DNA of 21,153 bases from Collinsella sp. (GTDB taxonomy: Bacteria; Actinomycetota; Coriobacteriia; Coriobacteriales; Coriobacteriaceae). Positions within the stretch are counted from its first letter, which is position 1, and each line of letters opens with the position of its first letter. Position numbers and translations under genes: made by a program. The notes below the pieces were generated by a model. That model saw only the letters and a list, made by a program, of their open reading frames with translations. It was not told the origin of the DNA and did no database searches. The stretch is from positions 366-21,518 of the forward strand of contig DXZU01000001.1 of the NCBI GenBank assembly GCA_019419525.1. Reading direction: 5' to 3'. Of the stretch, positions 13,994-21,153 are shown in pieces.

Positions 13994-15790
13994 GTGTCTG
14001 AACAGGAGTATTGCAACAGTGCCGATACTTTTGGCGTACGGCTTGTCAACCATGTCGATGATGCGGTTTTGCCGGTCGGTGTGCATGATTTTGCCGATGC
14101 CATTGGTCGTTGCATGCTGGTTGACAAGACCATGTTTATTGCCGATGTGTTGGACTGCGACGCGTCCGTTGTGGTGTGCTGTCGACCCGAGGGTTTTGGC
14201 AAGAGCATGAACTTGTCGATGCTCAGGGCTTTTCTGGAGCGTCCAGCGGTCGGTCGCTCTGGTCAGCGTTTGTTTGCCGATGCTCAGATTTGGGATGCGA
14301 ACGGCGGGCGCTATCGGGATGAGTACGCTTGCTATCCGGTGATATCGCTGGACTTTTCTGGCGCTGCGAGGCGTGGCCCCGCTGTTGCCGACGTCGTGCG
14401 CGATGCCCTTTCGGGCGAGTGCGCTCGCTTGTTGGCGCTCTTGGAGGCTCCGGATTTAGCTCGAGATAAGGTGCGTCACATCGAACGTGTCGCGCGTGGC
14501 GTGGCGAGCGCGGACGAGGTTGACTCGGTGCTCGGTGTGCTCATAGAGCTGCTGGAGATTGCCTGCGATGAGCAGGTTGTATTGCTCGTTGATGGGTACG
14601 ATGCGGCGTGGTCTCGCCGTGCGAGCGCGAGGAACGCTTCCGACGCCGATCCGGCAGAACTACTTGACCGTGTGCTGTTTGACGCCATTGCCACTGCGCG
14701 CGATTCGTTGCGGCTGACGTGTCTGATGGGGGAGTGTCCCGGTCCTGCCGAAGCGGCGCTTTCTTCGCGCGGCTGCTCGTATTGTCTGACGACGCCGCTG
14801 TCGGCGTGGTGTGACCGATGTTTCGGTTTTTCGGATGCCGAGGTCCAGGCTCTGTTGAATCATGCTGGGCGCGAGGAATACCTGGAGGATGCGCGTGAAT
14901 GGCTCGAGGGATATCGGTTTGGCAGGGCCTATTGCTCGAGTCCGGCGCGCGTGATCGGTTTTCTGGACCGAGGCTGCACGGCGCCTGTGCGCGCCGATCT
15001 GTATGGGTATGCGGATTGCCTGAGTAGGGTAGTTGCCGGGTGGAATCTCGACCGCCTTTCGGTCTTGTTTGATTTGCTCGAGGCCCATGGGTGCGCTGAG
15101 GTCCCGCTTTGTTTGGGCACTGCAGAGCCAGATTTCTCGCCTGACGATGGCATGTGGACAGCGCTGTATCTGTCCGGTTTTCTCACGACGGATATGACTG
15201 AGGAGCCAGAGCATGGCGATCGCCTCCGTGCTTTGCGATTGCCCAATAACGAGCTTCGCCAGGCCTTGCGTCTAGTGATTATTGAGTGGTTTGAGTGCGC
15301 TGCCGAAGACATTCGAGACGTCGATGCGTTTCGCGACGGGCTGTGCCGTGGGAACGAGGATACCGTGAGGCGGGCGCTAAGCCGCATCCTGGGGGATGCT
15401 GGAATCGGTGAGACCGACCCAGATAAGCCGCTGCCATATCATCTGCTCTTGCAGGGGCTCTGCTTTGGCTTGCCGGGTTATGCTAATCCTGCCTCGAGGC
15501 GAAAGTGTGGCGCGGGTCGCTGGGACATCCAGGTTTTCCCTACGGGTGCCGTGTTCGACGTAGCAGACACGATTGGCATGCTGGACGAGCGCCCGCTGAT
15601 AACGATTAACTTGATGTATGACCCCGATGTGGATGCGCTGGGCCTGGAATTGCTGGCCGTGCAGTCGCTACTCGACATAGAGCGCGACGGCATCGACGAA
15701 ATCCGTGTGCCACGCCCCGGCGTGGGTCGCATGCGCTGGGGGTTCGGTTTTGATGGGCAGCATGTGGCTACGGTGTGCCAGCGGCTTTAA
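13994..15790 (+). CDS. AAA-ATPase-like/PD-(D/E)XK family protein with degraded motifs
   Basis: The 598-residue protein has the layout of the AAA-ATPase_like plus PDDEXK_9 family: an N-terminal GVHDFADAIGRCMLVDKTMFIADVL (usual VDKTxFI motif), a P-loop CRPEGFGKS (63-71; usual form RPRRFGKS/T), a Walker B region VVLLVDGYDAAW (195-206), a middle helical region with YRFG, and a C-terminal YHLLLQGLCFGLPG followed by GRWDIQVFP (Asp511). Two active-site changes are visible: the usual LIDEYD reads LVDGYD, so the glutamate is Gly201, and the usual E-x-K reads N539-x-M541. The start is GTG with GGAG 8 bases before it. Its function is unknown; such proteins are often multicopy in gut bacteria. Full length with no internal stop. 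Confidence 0.82.
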   Translation: MSEQEYCNSADTFGVRLVNHVDDAVLPVGVHDFADAIGRCMLVDKTMFIADVLDCDASVVVCCRPEGFGKSMNLSMLRAFLERPAVGRSGQRLFADAQIWDANGGRYRDEYACYPVISLDFSGAARRGPAVADVVRDALSGECARLLALLEAPDLARDKVRHIERVARGVASADEVDSVLGVLIELLEIACDEQVVLLVDGYDAAWSRRASARNASDADPAELLDRVLFDAIATARDSLRLTCLMGECPGPAEAALSSRGCSYCLTTPLSAWCDRCFGFSDAEVQALLNHAGREEYLEDAREWLEGYRFGRAYCSSPARVIGFLDRGCTAPVRADLYGYADCLSRVVAGWNLDRLSVLFDLLEAHGCAEVPLCLGTAEPDFSPDDGMWTALYLSGFLTTDMTEEPEHGDRLRALRLPNNELRQALRLVIIEWFECAAEDIRDVDAFRDGLCRGNEDTVRRALSRILGDAGIGETDPDKPLPYHLLLQGLCFGLPGYANPASRRKCGAGRWDIQVFPTGAVFDVADTIGMLDERPLITINLMYDPDVDALGLELLAVQSLLDIERDGIDEIRVPRPGVGRMRWGFGFDGQHVATVCQRL

Positions 15791-15814
15791 GCGCCGAGGT
15801 GTTTCCGACTTCCG

Positions 15815-16834
15815 TTACTCGGTGTCCTTCATGGGCGGCATGGGCTTCCAGTTGGGGTCCTTGATGATCTTGCGGGCGTCCTTCATGCCGCGGCGCAGCG
15901 CCGGAATTCCGGTCTTAAAGCACTTGTCAACGGCGGCCAGGCGAATAAATTCCTTGCAGAAGGTCGCGGCGTTGCCCAGACGGAACAGCACGGGGTGATA
16001 GTCGCCGTAGATCTGCATGTAGCGGGCCAGATAACCGCGGTTGCGCATGATGTAGTAACGGTTGGTGTCGCTCGTAGAGTTGAGCTGGCGCTTGCCGGCG
16101 ATATCCCAGTTAGAGACAGCGCGGGCGCGCTTGAGAACCACGTCGGCAACAACGGCGGCGGGGAAGTGCTGGCTGGCCACGTAGCCATAGCAGGCATCGT
16201 CGCCGTAGATAAAGAAGCGCGCGTCGGGCAGGCCAATCTTGTCGACCACGCGGCGCGAGAACATGCCGCCCTCAAAGCACAGCTGGTTCATGGTGCGGTA
16301 GCCCTCGGGACCCAGATCCCACTTGGCGACAGGGTTTGGAATGCCGAGCGAAAGGATCAGTTGGTACTGCCAAAAGAACGCGCCGCCGTCGAAGTCCAGG
16401 CGCGAACCCTGGATGACATCGTAGCGGTCGGTCCACTTGGCCAAGCGCTCGATGCCTTCGGGGATGACGAGCACGTCGTCGTCCATCACCCAGAACCACT
16501 GGGCGCCCAGGATGTAGGCGCATTTAGTGCCGGCGGAGAAGCCGCCCGCACCGCCGCCGTTTTCGAGCTGCGGTGCGTAGATGACGCGGTCGGTGCCGCC
16601 CTGCGCGTCGGGCTGCTCGGTGTCGATGCCCCACAGGTTGGCCAAGCGCTCGTTGAATGCGGTGCACATGGCCTCGGTCTCGCGCGAATTCTCGTTATCG
16701 ACAATCACGATGCGCCAGGGCGTTGCCGTGAGCTCGGTCATGGAGTCGAACAAGTTGGCCAGGAGTTCCTGGCGCTTGTACGTAACGACGACGATGGCGA
16801 GCTTATCGATGGGGGCGGGGAGGGTTGAAGGCAT
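15815..16834 (-). CDS. GT2 glycosyltransferase (galactofuranosyl/rhamnosyltransferase-like)
   Basis: This 339-residue GT-A enzyme transfers a sugar from a nucleotide donor to a surface glycan. The N-terminal strand is LAIVVVTYKRQELLANLFDSM (12-32), followed by IVIVDNENS (42-50), the glycine-rich ENGGGAGGFSAG (91-102) typical of GlfT-like/rhamnosyl enzymes, the metal-binding Asp118-Asp119-Asp120 (FWVMDDDVLV), and FIYGDDACYGYVA (208-220), the likely base region. No membrane span; probably peripheral. The ATG at 16834 was chosen because the GT fold starts here and AAAGGA lies upstream, although about 11 bases away. Its 3' end faces the AAA-like gene with 24 bases between. Confidence 0.9.
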   Translation of the reverse strand: MPSTLPAPIDKLAIVVVTYKRQELLANLFDSMTELTATPWRIVIVDNENSRETEAMCTAFNERLANLWGIDTEQPDAQGGTDRVIYAPQLENGGGAGGFSAGTKCAYILGAQWFWVMDDDVLVIPEGIERLAKWTDRYDVIQGSRLDFDGGAFFWQYQLILSLGIPNPVAKWDLGPEGYRTMNQLCFEGGMFSRRVVDKIGLPDARFFIYGDDACYGYVASQHFPAAVVADVVLKRARAVSNWDIAGKRQLNSTSDTNRYYIMRNRGYLARYMQIYGDYHPVLFRLGNAATFCKEFIRLAAVDKCFKTGIPALRRGMKDARKIIKDPNWKPMPPMKDTE

Positions 16835-16909
16835 GGGGCAATATATCCTTTCACGCGCGGCGGGCGAGTGCTGCGCGGAAGCTATCGAATACGTCCTTGG
16901 GACTGTCCT

Positions 16910-16940
16910 ATTGTAAAGGCTCGGCGCACCTTGGCGGCAA
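16910..16940 (-). promoter_or_regulatory. Weak candidate promoter for the GT2 gene at 16834
   Basis: On the minus strand TTGCCG (complement of 16935-16940) and TACAAT (complement of 16910-16915) are 19 bases apart. The -10 is good (5/6), the -35 is 4/6 and the spacing is long. It would make this gene a separate unit from the acyltransferase upstream, with a leader of about 70 bases. Confidence 0.28.
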
Positions 16941-17004
16941 GCTTTGGATAAAACGCAGGAACCTGCCACGGCTGTAGCGGCTTTAGCGTCTTACGGCAGC
17001 GTGT

Positions 17005-18134
17005 CTATTGTCGCTTGAGCTTGCGAGCGATAAGGCTTCTAGCTGCGTCGATGATGAGGAGCACTAAGGCAAAGACGATGCTAATGACGGTACCCGTGAC
17101 GATGCATATAGCTGCCGGGCTGTTTTGGCTGACCAGTATGTTTGCGAGCAACGTATTGAAGACGGGACGCCACAGGCTACTGGTGAGCGACTGCATCACA
17201 TAGAAACCGAGCGTGGCGGTCGAAAGGGTGACGATGACGCCTGCGGCTCGTGGATTGTCCGAGGCGCTGCGTCGGGTAGCCGCAAAGAGCAGGGAGGTGG
17301 CAGCGAGGACAAACGAGATCAACGAGGTCGATTTGTAGGAGAGGGCTGCCATTGCTGTGAGGTTGCCGGTGAAGGAGAGTTCGCCTTCCAGGATGGTGGT
17401 GAGCACCAAAACCGCTGCGAGCGACCGCATGCCTAAGGCGCCCGCCCTGTCCGAATCCATGACATCGGTAATGTCGCGGAGCAGCCCGCCGATCAAAAAT
17501 GCGACTACGTACGTGGTAGCGCTCATGGACTTCTGGAGCCAAGAAAACTCGCCAGCGCTTGTCGCACTCATGGCGGCTAAATACCCGTTAACAACAAATG
17601 CGAGGATTCCAACGACGATGACCGCTGCCGTGTAGCTCCTCTTAGAGAGTCGACTCTTGGCCAGGCCAAACAGCGGCGCCATGAAGACCGTGGCGGCATA
17701 GACCCAGATAAACTCAAGCCCCAGCGTGTACCAATAGTGCGCGTGCAGGGAGACATCGGGAATGGGTGAGACGACCGTGGACCACGCGAGCGCCATGAGG
17801 CAATAAAACGCAGTAGGCAAGATGACCTTGCCAAGGCGCTGCGCCGCCCGTTGCATTTGCGACTTCCACGTTGCTCCACCGTCCCAAGCACGCGCGGCCG
17901 AAGCGATGAGAAAATAGCCCGAGATCATAAAGAAGACCTCGTTGGCCCAGCAGCCCAGCAAGTTAATGAACCCAGCAGTCCCGAATAGGGGAAGGCGGCG
18001 AGCGGTGCATATTCCGGCACGCTGATGCAGACGGCCTGGAAGGTCCACTGAAACGTGTGGAATACCGCGATGCCAGCGACCGCTACCAAGCGCAGCGCTT
18101 CGATGGAGGTGCTTCTGCTTGTTTTGCTGCCCAT
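17005..18134 (-). pseudogene. Acyltransferase-3 family membrane protein, frameshifted
   Basis: Two overlapping frames together give one acyltransferase-3 protein that O-acetylates or otherwise acylates surface sugars. The first frame (start 18134) encodes SRSTSIEALRLVAVAGIAVFHTF, with the family's early His. The second encodes FINLLGCWANEVFFMISGYFLI and about eight further membrane segments ending at 17005. The frames meet at GGACTGCTGGG/TTCATTAAC (about 17966-17980). One extra G in the GGG run (complement of 17971-17973) would restore GLLG-FINLLG exactly, so a single-base deletion explains the break. As it stands the first frame stops after about 70 residues, at 17925. It starts 4 bases after the upstream GT2 stop. 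A sequencing error is the main alternative. Confidence 0.82.
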
Positions 18135-18138
18135 CAGA

Positions 18139-19239
18139 CTATTTTCCAGCGCGTGCGTTGTATGAACCAAAGTGCGATGTGATCATTTTTAGAGTTTGCT
18201 TGGGCCCCTTGTTCCATACGTTATACAGGCCCTCGCCCACGAGGTCCTTGGCGTATGCGCAGTAGCTGATTTTAGGGTTGGCGATGTCCATATACTCGGC
18301 ATAGAGCTTTTTGGCCGCAGGGGTAATGCGAGGATTGGCAAATACCAGCTCTTGCGGCATGCGTTCGAACATCCTGTGGATCGCCCGCTCGATTTCGGGG
18401 TGGCCATCAATTCCGGTGTGCTCAATCATGATGCCCATATAGGTGAAGCCACGTGTGATTTGGGGTGTCCAAACGGCGGGGGCGGTGACGTTGAGCCGCT
18501 CAAGAATATCGACCATGTCGTTCCAGCGATTAAACGGCATCAAGGGGTCACGCTTTGCCAGAGCAGCTGCCTTTTCGGGTGTTTCCTCGCGGTAGCAGTA
18601 ATACGGCTTGGGCCAGTAAGCGATCGCCTTTGCCTGACAGAGCGTTTCGACAAGGAATGGATTGTCGGCCCAGCCCGCACCGGGGATTTCCTTAAACCAG
18701 ATATTGTTTTGCATTAGGAAGTCGCGACGATAGATTGCCGACCAAATGGACGGATGATGGGCCAGCAGGTGTGGAGCGTCGTGAATGGTGAATGGTTGCC
18801 GAGGCGGTTTAATGCGACCGCGATATGCGCAGTGTAGTTTGACCTCTTGGGGAGTATCGGGGTTGCGAATGATCCAATACGGGGTCTCAATAATATCGAG
18901 CTTGTTCGGATCGCCAAATTCGCGTTTGGCAAAGGCAAGCATGTCGGAGTACATTCCGGGCTCGATCCAATCATCGGGCTCGAGGATGGCAATCCAGTCG
19001 CCCTTTGCCTCGCGAATGCCCAGATTGCAGGTTGCGCCGTAACCCTGGTTTGCCTTATCGATCACTCGAACGCGTGAGTCGCGCGCAGCGAAATCTTGCA
19101 TAACGGCGAGCGAGTTGTCGGTGGATCCGTCGTTGATGGCGAGGATCTCCAGGTTGATTTTATTTTCGTTTAATAGGCTGCCTATAGCCTGAGAAAGATA
19201 CGACTCGGCATTGTAAGTAGGCACGATTACGGTCAGCAT
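18139..19239 (-). CDS. GT2 glycosyltransferase (WcaA/EpsH-like)
   Basis: The 366-residue GT-A fold enzyme begins MLTVIVPTYNAESYLSQAIGS, with the nucleotide-binding INDGSTDNS (35-43), ANQGYGATCNLGI (63-75) and metal-binding Pro88-Asp89-Asp90 (ILEPDDWIEPG). The region around GAGWADNPFLVETL matches the later DxD/ED acceptor part. It probably adds a sugar to a capsule or wall glycan from the cytosolic face. It is the first gene of a two-gene unit with the acyltransferase (4-base gap). The binding site upstream is weak (GAGAAAG). The acceptor and donor cannot be read from the sequence. Confidence 0.91.
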   Translation of the reverse strand: MLTVIVPTYNAESYLSQAIGSLLNENKINLEILAINDGSTDNSLAVMQDFAARDSRVRVIDKANQGYGATCNLGIREAKGDWIAILEPDDWIEPGMYSDMLAFAKREFGDPNKLDIIETPYWIIRNPDTPQEVKLHCAYRGRIKPPRQPFTIHDAPHLLAHHPSIWSAIYRRDFLMQNNIWFKEIPGAGWADNPFLVETLCQAKAIAYWPKPYYCYREETPEKAAALAKRDPLMPFNRWNDMVDILERLNVTAPAVWTPQITRGFTYMGIMIEHTGIDGHPEIERAIHRMFERMPQELVFANPRITPAAKKLYAEYMDIANPKISYCAYAKDLVGEGLYNVWNKGPKQTLKMITSHFGSYNARAGK

Positions 19240-19269
19240 TCAAACACTTTCTCTAGGCGATTTGGAAGA

Positions 19270-19275
19270 ATTATA
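19270..19275 (-). promoter_or_regulatory. -10 box for the GT2/acyltransferase unit
   Basis: A perfect TATAAT on the minus strand lies 31 bases before the GT2 start codon and would give a leader of about 24 bases. The hexamer 17 bases upstream (AAACCG) is a poor -35, so the promoter may be activator-dependent or use another spacing. Confidence 0.42.
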
Positions 19276-19415
19276 CCTAATTGCGTTTGCAACGGTTTTA
19301 GTTGCATTTGGGTGAAGGCAACGGTAAGGGTTGCCAAGTTAGCAGATGGCCAAACGAATCGGGATCTCCGTTTCGTGCCATCTTGATTCAACACGATTCC
19401 TTTCAATGACAATTG

Positions 19416-19454
19416 TTCAAAAGAAGAGATAATTGTTGGATAATGTTGCAACAT
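19416..19454 (+). promoter_or_regulatory. Candidate amidase promoter with overlapping palindrome
   Basis: TTCAAA (19416-19421) and GATAAT (19439-19444) are 17 bases apart. A perfect 12-bp palindrome ATGTTGCAACAT (19443-19454) begins at the -10 and covers the expected start of transcription, a good position for a repressor. A further inverted repeat GGCAAC/GTTGCC lies at about 19317-19335. Confidence 0.42.
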
Positions 19455-19482
19455 GGATATTCATTTTGACTGGGGATTCAAT

Positions 19483-21153
19483 ATGAAAAAGGTTTTACGT
19501 GTCACAACCAGTTTTTCTCTGGCTGCTCTTCTGACATTTTCGTCATTGATGAGTCCTGTAGTTGCTGCTTACGGGTTGAACGAGGCGAAGCCCGCTGAAG
19601 CTGTGACGGATGTGGCTTCTGCAGGTGATGACGGAGTTGCTGCACGTGGTGACGATGTTGAAAGCAGTGAGGCTACCGTTGACCAATCACCGGTTGAAGG
19701 GGATATTGAGGCTATCGAGTCGTTGAGCCAAGGCGCAACTGAAAGCGATGTCAAGACCGATCAACAGGTCGATTCGGTCGAGTCGACCTTCGAATACGTT
19801 TACCTGGCCTACCCAAGCCTTCCCTCTGGAGCTGATCAGGTCATTGCTTTTGCTACCCCTAATGACGGCGAAGTTCTTTCCTCTGCTACGCTTGGCTATG
19901 TGAGTGCCAACGGCGTAAAGGGCTCTGTCGACGCGTCTTCTACGGCTGATAATTCTGCCGCCTTTACCTTTGGCGCAAAACTCGAAGCTAATACTTATTT
20001 CCTCACATCGATTTCGTATTATCTAGAGGGAGATGGGACTGAGCATAAAATCGATCTCTCTGATCGAGATTATTCATTCACCGTCGCAGATAGCTCTATG
20101 AACTCCGAGGGCACATCTGTTTATTATGCAGATGGGGACGGAAATGCTGTTGAGGCCCAGTCAATTCAGCAGGCGTTGGAGTGCGCCGATTCTCCGGATG
20201 GTGTTTCTACTTATGCCGCTCGCTCTGCTCGCAACGTTAGCGTAATCGCTCTCGATGCTGGTCACGGTGGATCTGACCCCGGTGCACAGGGCAATGGCAA
20301 AAGCGAGGCCGATCTTACCTGGAAGATTGTGACGGCATGCAAGAATAAGCTTGAGGCATATGGCTTTAAGGTCGTTCTTGCTCGTGAACAATACGGCAAT
20401 TATTCCGGTAATGATTTTCTATATCGCGTCCAGCGCTGCATTGATCAGGGCGCGCAAGCATTCGTGAGCTTTCATATCAATTCCGGTCCTTCCGCCGCTC
20501 ATGGCGCTGAGGTTTACGCTCCCACCGCAAATGGATCAGACTATACGCAGGTTTCTGTTGAGCTTGCCAATAAGGTTATGAATAACCTTGCTGCTATGGG
20601 TCTTACGTACCGCGGCGTTTTCCAGATGCAAGTGGGAGATGAGTTTGCGGTAATCCGATGCGCCCGCGAGCAGGGGATCCCTGGCATCTTAATTGAACAT
20701 GGCTTTATTTCGAATTCCGGCGATGTCGCTAACTACTTTTCCGATGACGGCTGTCGTCGTCTTGGCGAGGCTGATGCCGCTGCTATTATTGCGCAGTTTC
20801 CGCACCCTTATTCCATTGACGGAATCACCTTCTCGGAAGAATTGGGGCGTGCTGGATCTTCCATTAAGGTTGGCGTGAATGTTACCGGTAAGACCGATGG
20901 TCTTAAGTACAAATTTGTTTGGCATAAAGTCGGAGCCGATTGGAACAGCTCAAATTGGGGTGTAATTGGTCAAGATTTGACCAGCCCGTCGGTTGTTTGG
21001 ACTTTGCCGCAAGCTGGTGAATACGAATTTTATGCCGATGTTGTTGACTCCAATGGTTACATATCGAGCACCTCCAAATATAAAGTAGTCAATTGGTCCG
21101 TCGAGGGCCTCGACGTCTCCGGCGAGGCGCGCTCCGGCAAGCCGCTCAAGCTC
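19483..21153 (+). CDS. Secreted N-acetylmuramoyl-L-alanine amidase (Amidase_3), 3' end outside the window
   Basis: The frame is open for 557 codons to the window edge. A signal peptide (MKKVLRVTTSFSLAALLTFS, cleavage near VVAA, about residue 29) is followed by an acidic linker (about 33-100), a β-rich region (100-225) and an Amidase_3 domain (about 253-435) that cuts the bond between muramic acid and the stem peptide. Zinc ligands are His261 (LDAGHGG), Glu275 (KSEADLTW) and His331 (SFHINSG); the catalytic Glu is 405 (ILIEHGFISN). After the domain come Ig-like repeats (SIKVGVNVTGKTDGLKYKFVW, GEYEFYADVVDSNGYISST), with a second unit beginning WSVEGLDVSGEARSGKPLKL. These probably bind the wall. 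The third codon positions are much richer in A/T than in the suf genes. Confidence 0.92.
   Translation, partial: MKKVLRVTTSFSLAALLTFSSLMSPVVAAYGLNEAKPAEAVTDVASAGDDGVAARGDDVESSEATVDQSPVEGDIEAIESLSQGATESDVKTDQQVDSVESTFEYVYLAYPSLPSGADQVIAFATPNDGEVLSSATLGYVSANGVKGSVDASSTADNSAAFTFGAKLEANTYFLTSISYYLEGDGTEHKIDLSDRDYSFTVADSSMNSEGTSVYYADGDGNAVEAQSIQQALECADSPDGVSTYAARSARNVSVIALDAGHGGSDPGAQGNGKSEADLTWKIVTACKNKLEAYGFKVVLAREQYGNYSGNDFLYRVQRCIDQGAQAFVSFHINSGPSAAHGAEVYAPTANGSDYTQVSVELANKVMNNLAAMGLTYRGVFQMQVGDEFAVIRCAREQGIPGILIEHGFISNSGDVANYFSDDGCRRLGEADAAAIIAQFPHPYSIDGITFSEELGRAGSSIKVGVNVTGKTDGLKYKFVWHKVGADWNSSNWGVIGQDLTSPSVVWTLPQAGEYEFYADVVDSNGYISSTSKYKVVNWSVEGLDVSGEARSGKPLKL

Noticed and set aside
1..21153. 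CRISPR array, IS element with terminal repeats, or prophage
   Set aside because: No regularly spaced repeats, no intact transposase with flanking inverted repeats and no phage structural genes were seen.

Overview
The window looks like chromosomal DNA of a high-GC anaerobic Gram-positive of the Coriobacteriia, most likely Collinsella or a close relative. This rests on GC-rich codon use, a SUF-type Fe-S operon with SufU, an Rrf2 regulator, a GGGtGRT/NifU-like pair, a sortase-type surface protein and a secreted amidase. The genus is an inference from gene content and could not be tested by search.

Layout. (1) 1-570: the end of one tRNA-Lys(CTT) gene and a complete second copy, then a 110-bp block (tRNA 3' tail, intrinsic terminator, downstream sequence) that recurs 178 bp further on, with a palindrome-rich spacer between the copies. 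(2) 569-4109, minus strand: a solitary FAD_binding_2 flavoprotein, then, upstream of it and behind its own strong terminator, a two-gene unit: a NifU/IscU-like scaffold protein followed by a GGGtGRT-family protein of unknown function. (3) 4502-5314, plus strand: a RAYT-like Y1 transposase homologue whose HUH motif and catalytic tyrosine both look altered, followed by about 590 bp without a gene. (4) 5907-11869: the suf operon sufC-sufB-sufD-sufS-sufU on the minus strand, tightly coupled and ending in a terminator, with a divergent Rrf2/IscR-like regulator gene carrying three spaced cysteines. The shared control region holds a dyad over the candidate suf -35 box and a large hairpin in the regulator's leader. 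(5) 12009-15790, plus strand: a cell-wall-anchored protein with an apparent muramidase-like N-domain and an MPKTG sorting signal, then an AAA-ATPase-like/PD-(D/E)XK-type protein with degraded key motifs. (6) 15815-19239, minus strand: surface-glycan genes, namely two GT2 glycosyltransferases flanking an acyltransferase-3 gene broken by one frameshift. (7) 19483-21153, plus strand: a secreted N-acetylmuramoyl-L-alanine amidase that runs off the window and is visibly more AT-rich than the suf region.

How they fit together. SufS takes sulfur from cysteine, SufU relays it, and SufBCD assembles clusters; the Rrf2 protein is positioned to sense cluster supply and repress sufC. The nearby NifU-like/GGGtGRT pair is the most interesting unknown here because it carries a second scaffold-like protein close to a complete SUF system. 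The right-hand third is cell-envelope biology: glycan synthesis, a wall-anchored protein and a wall hydrolase.
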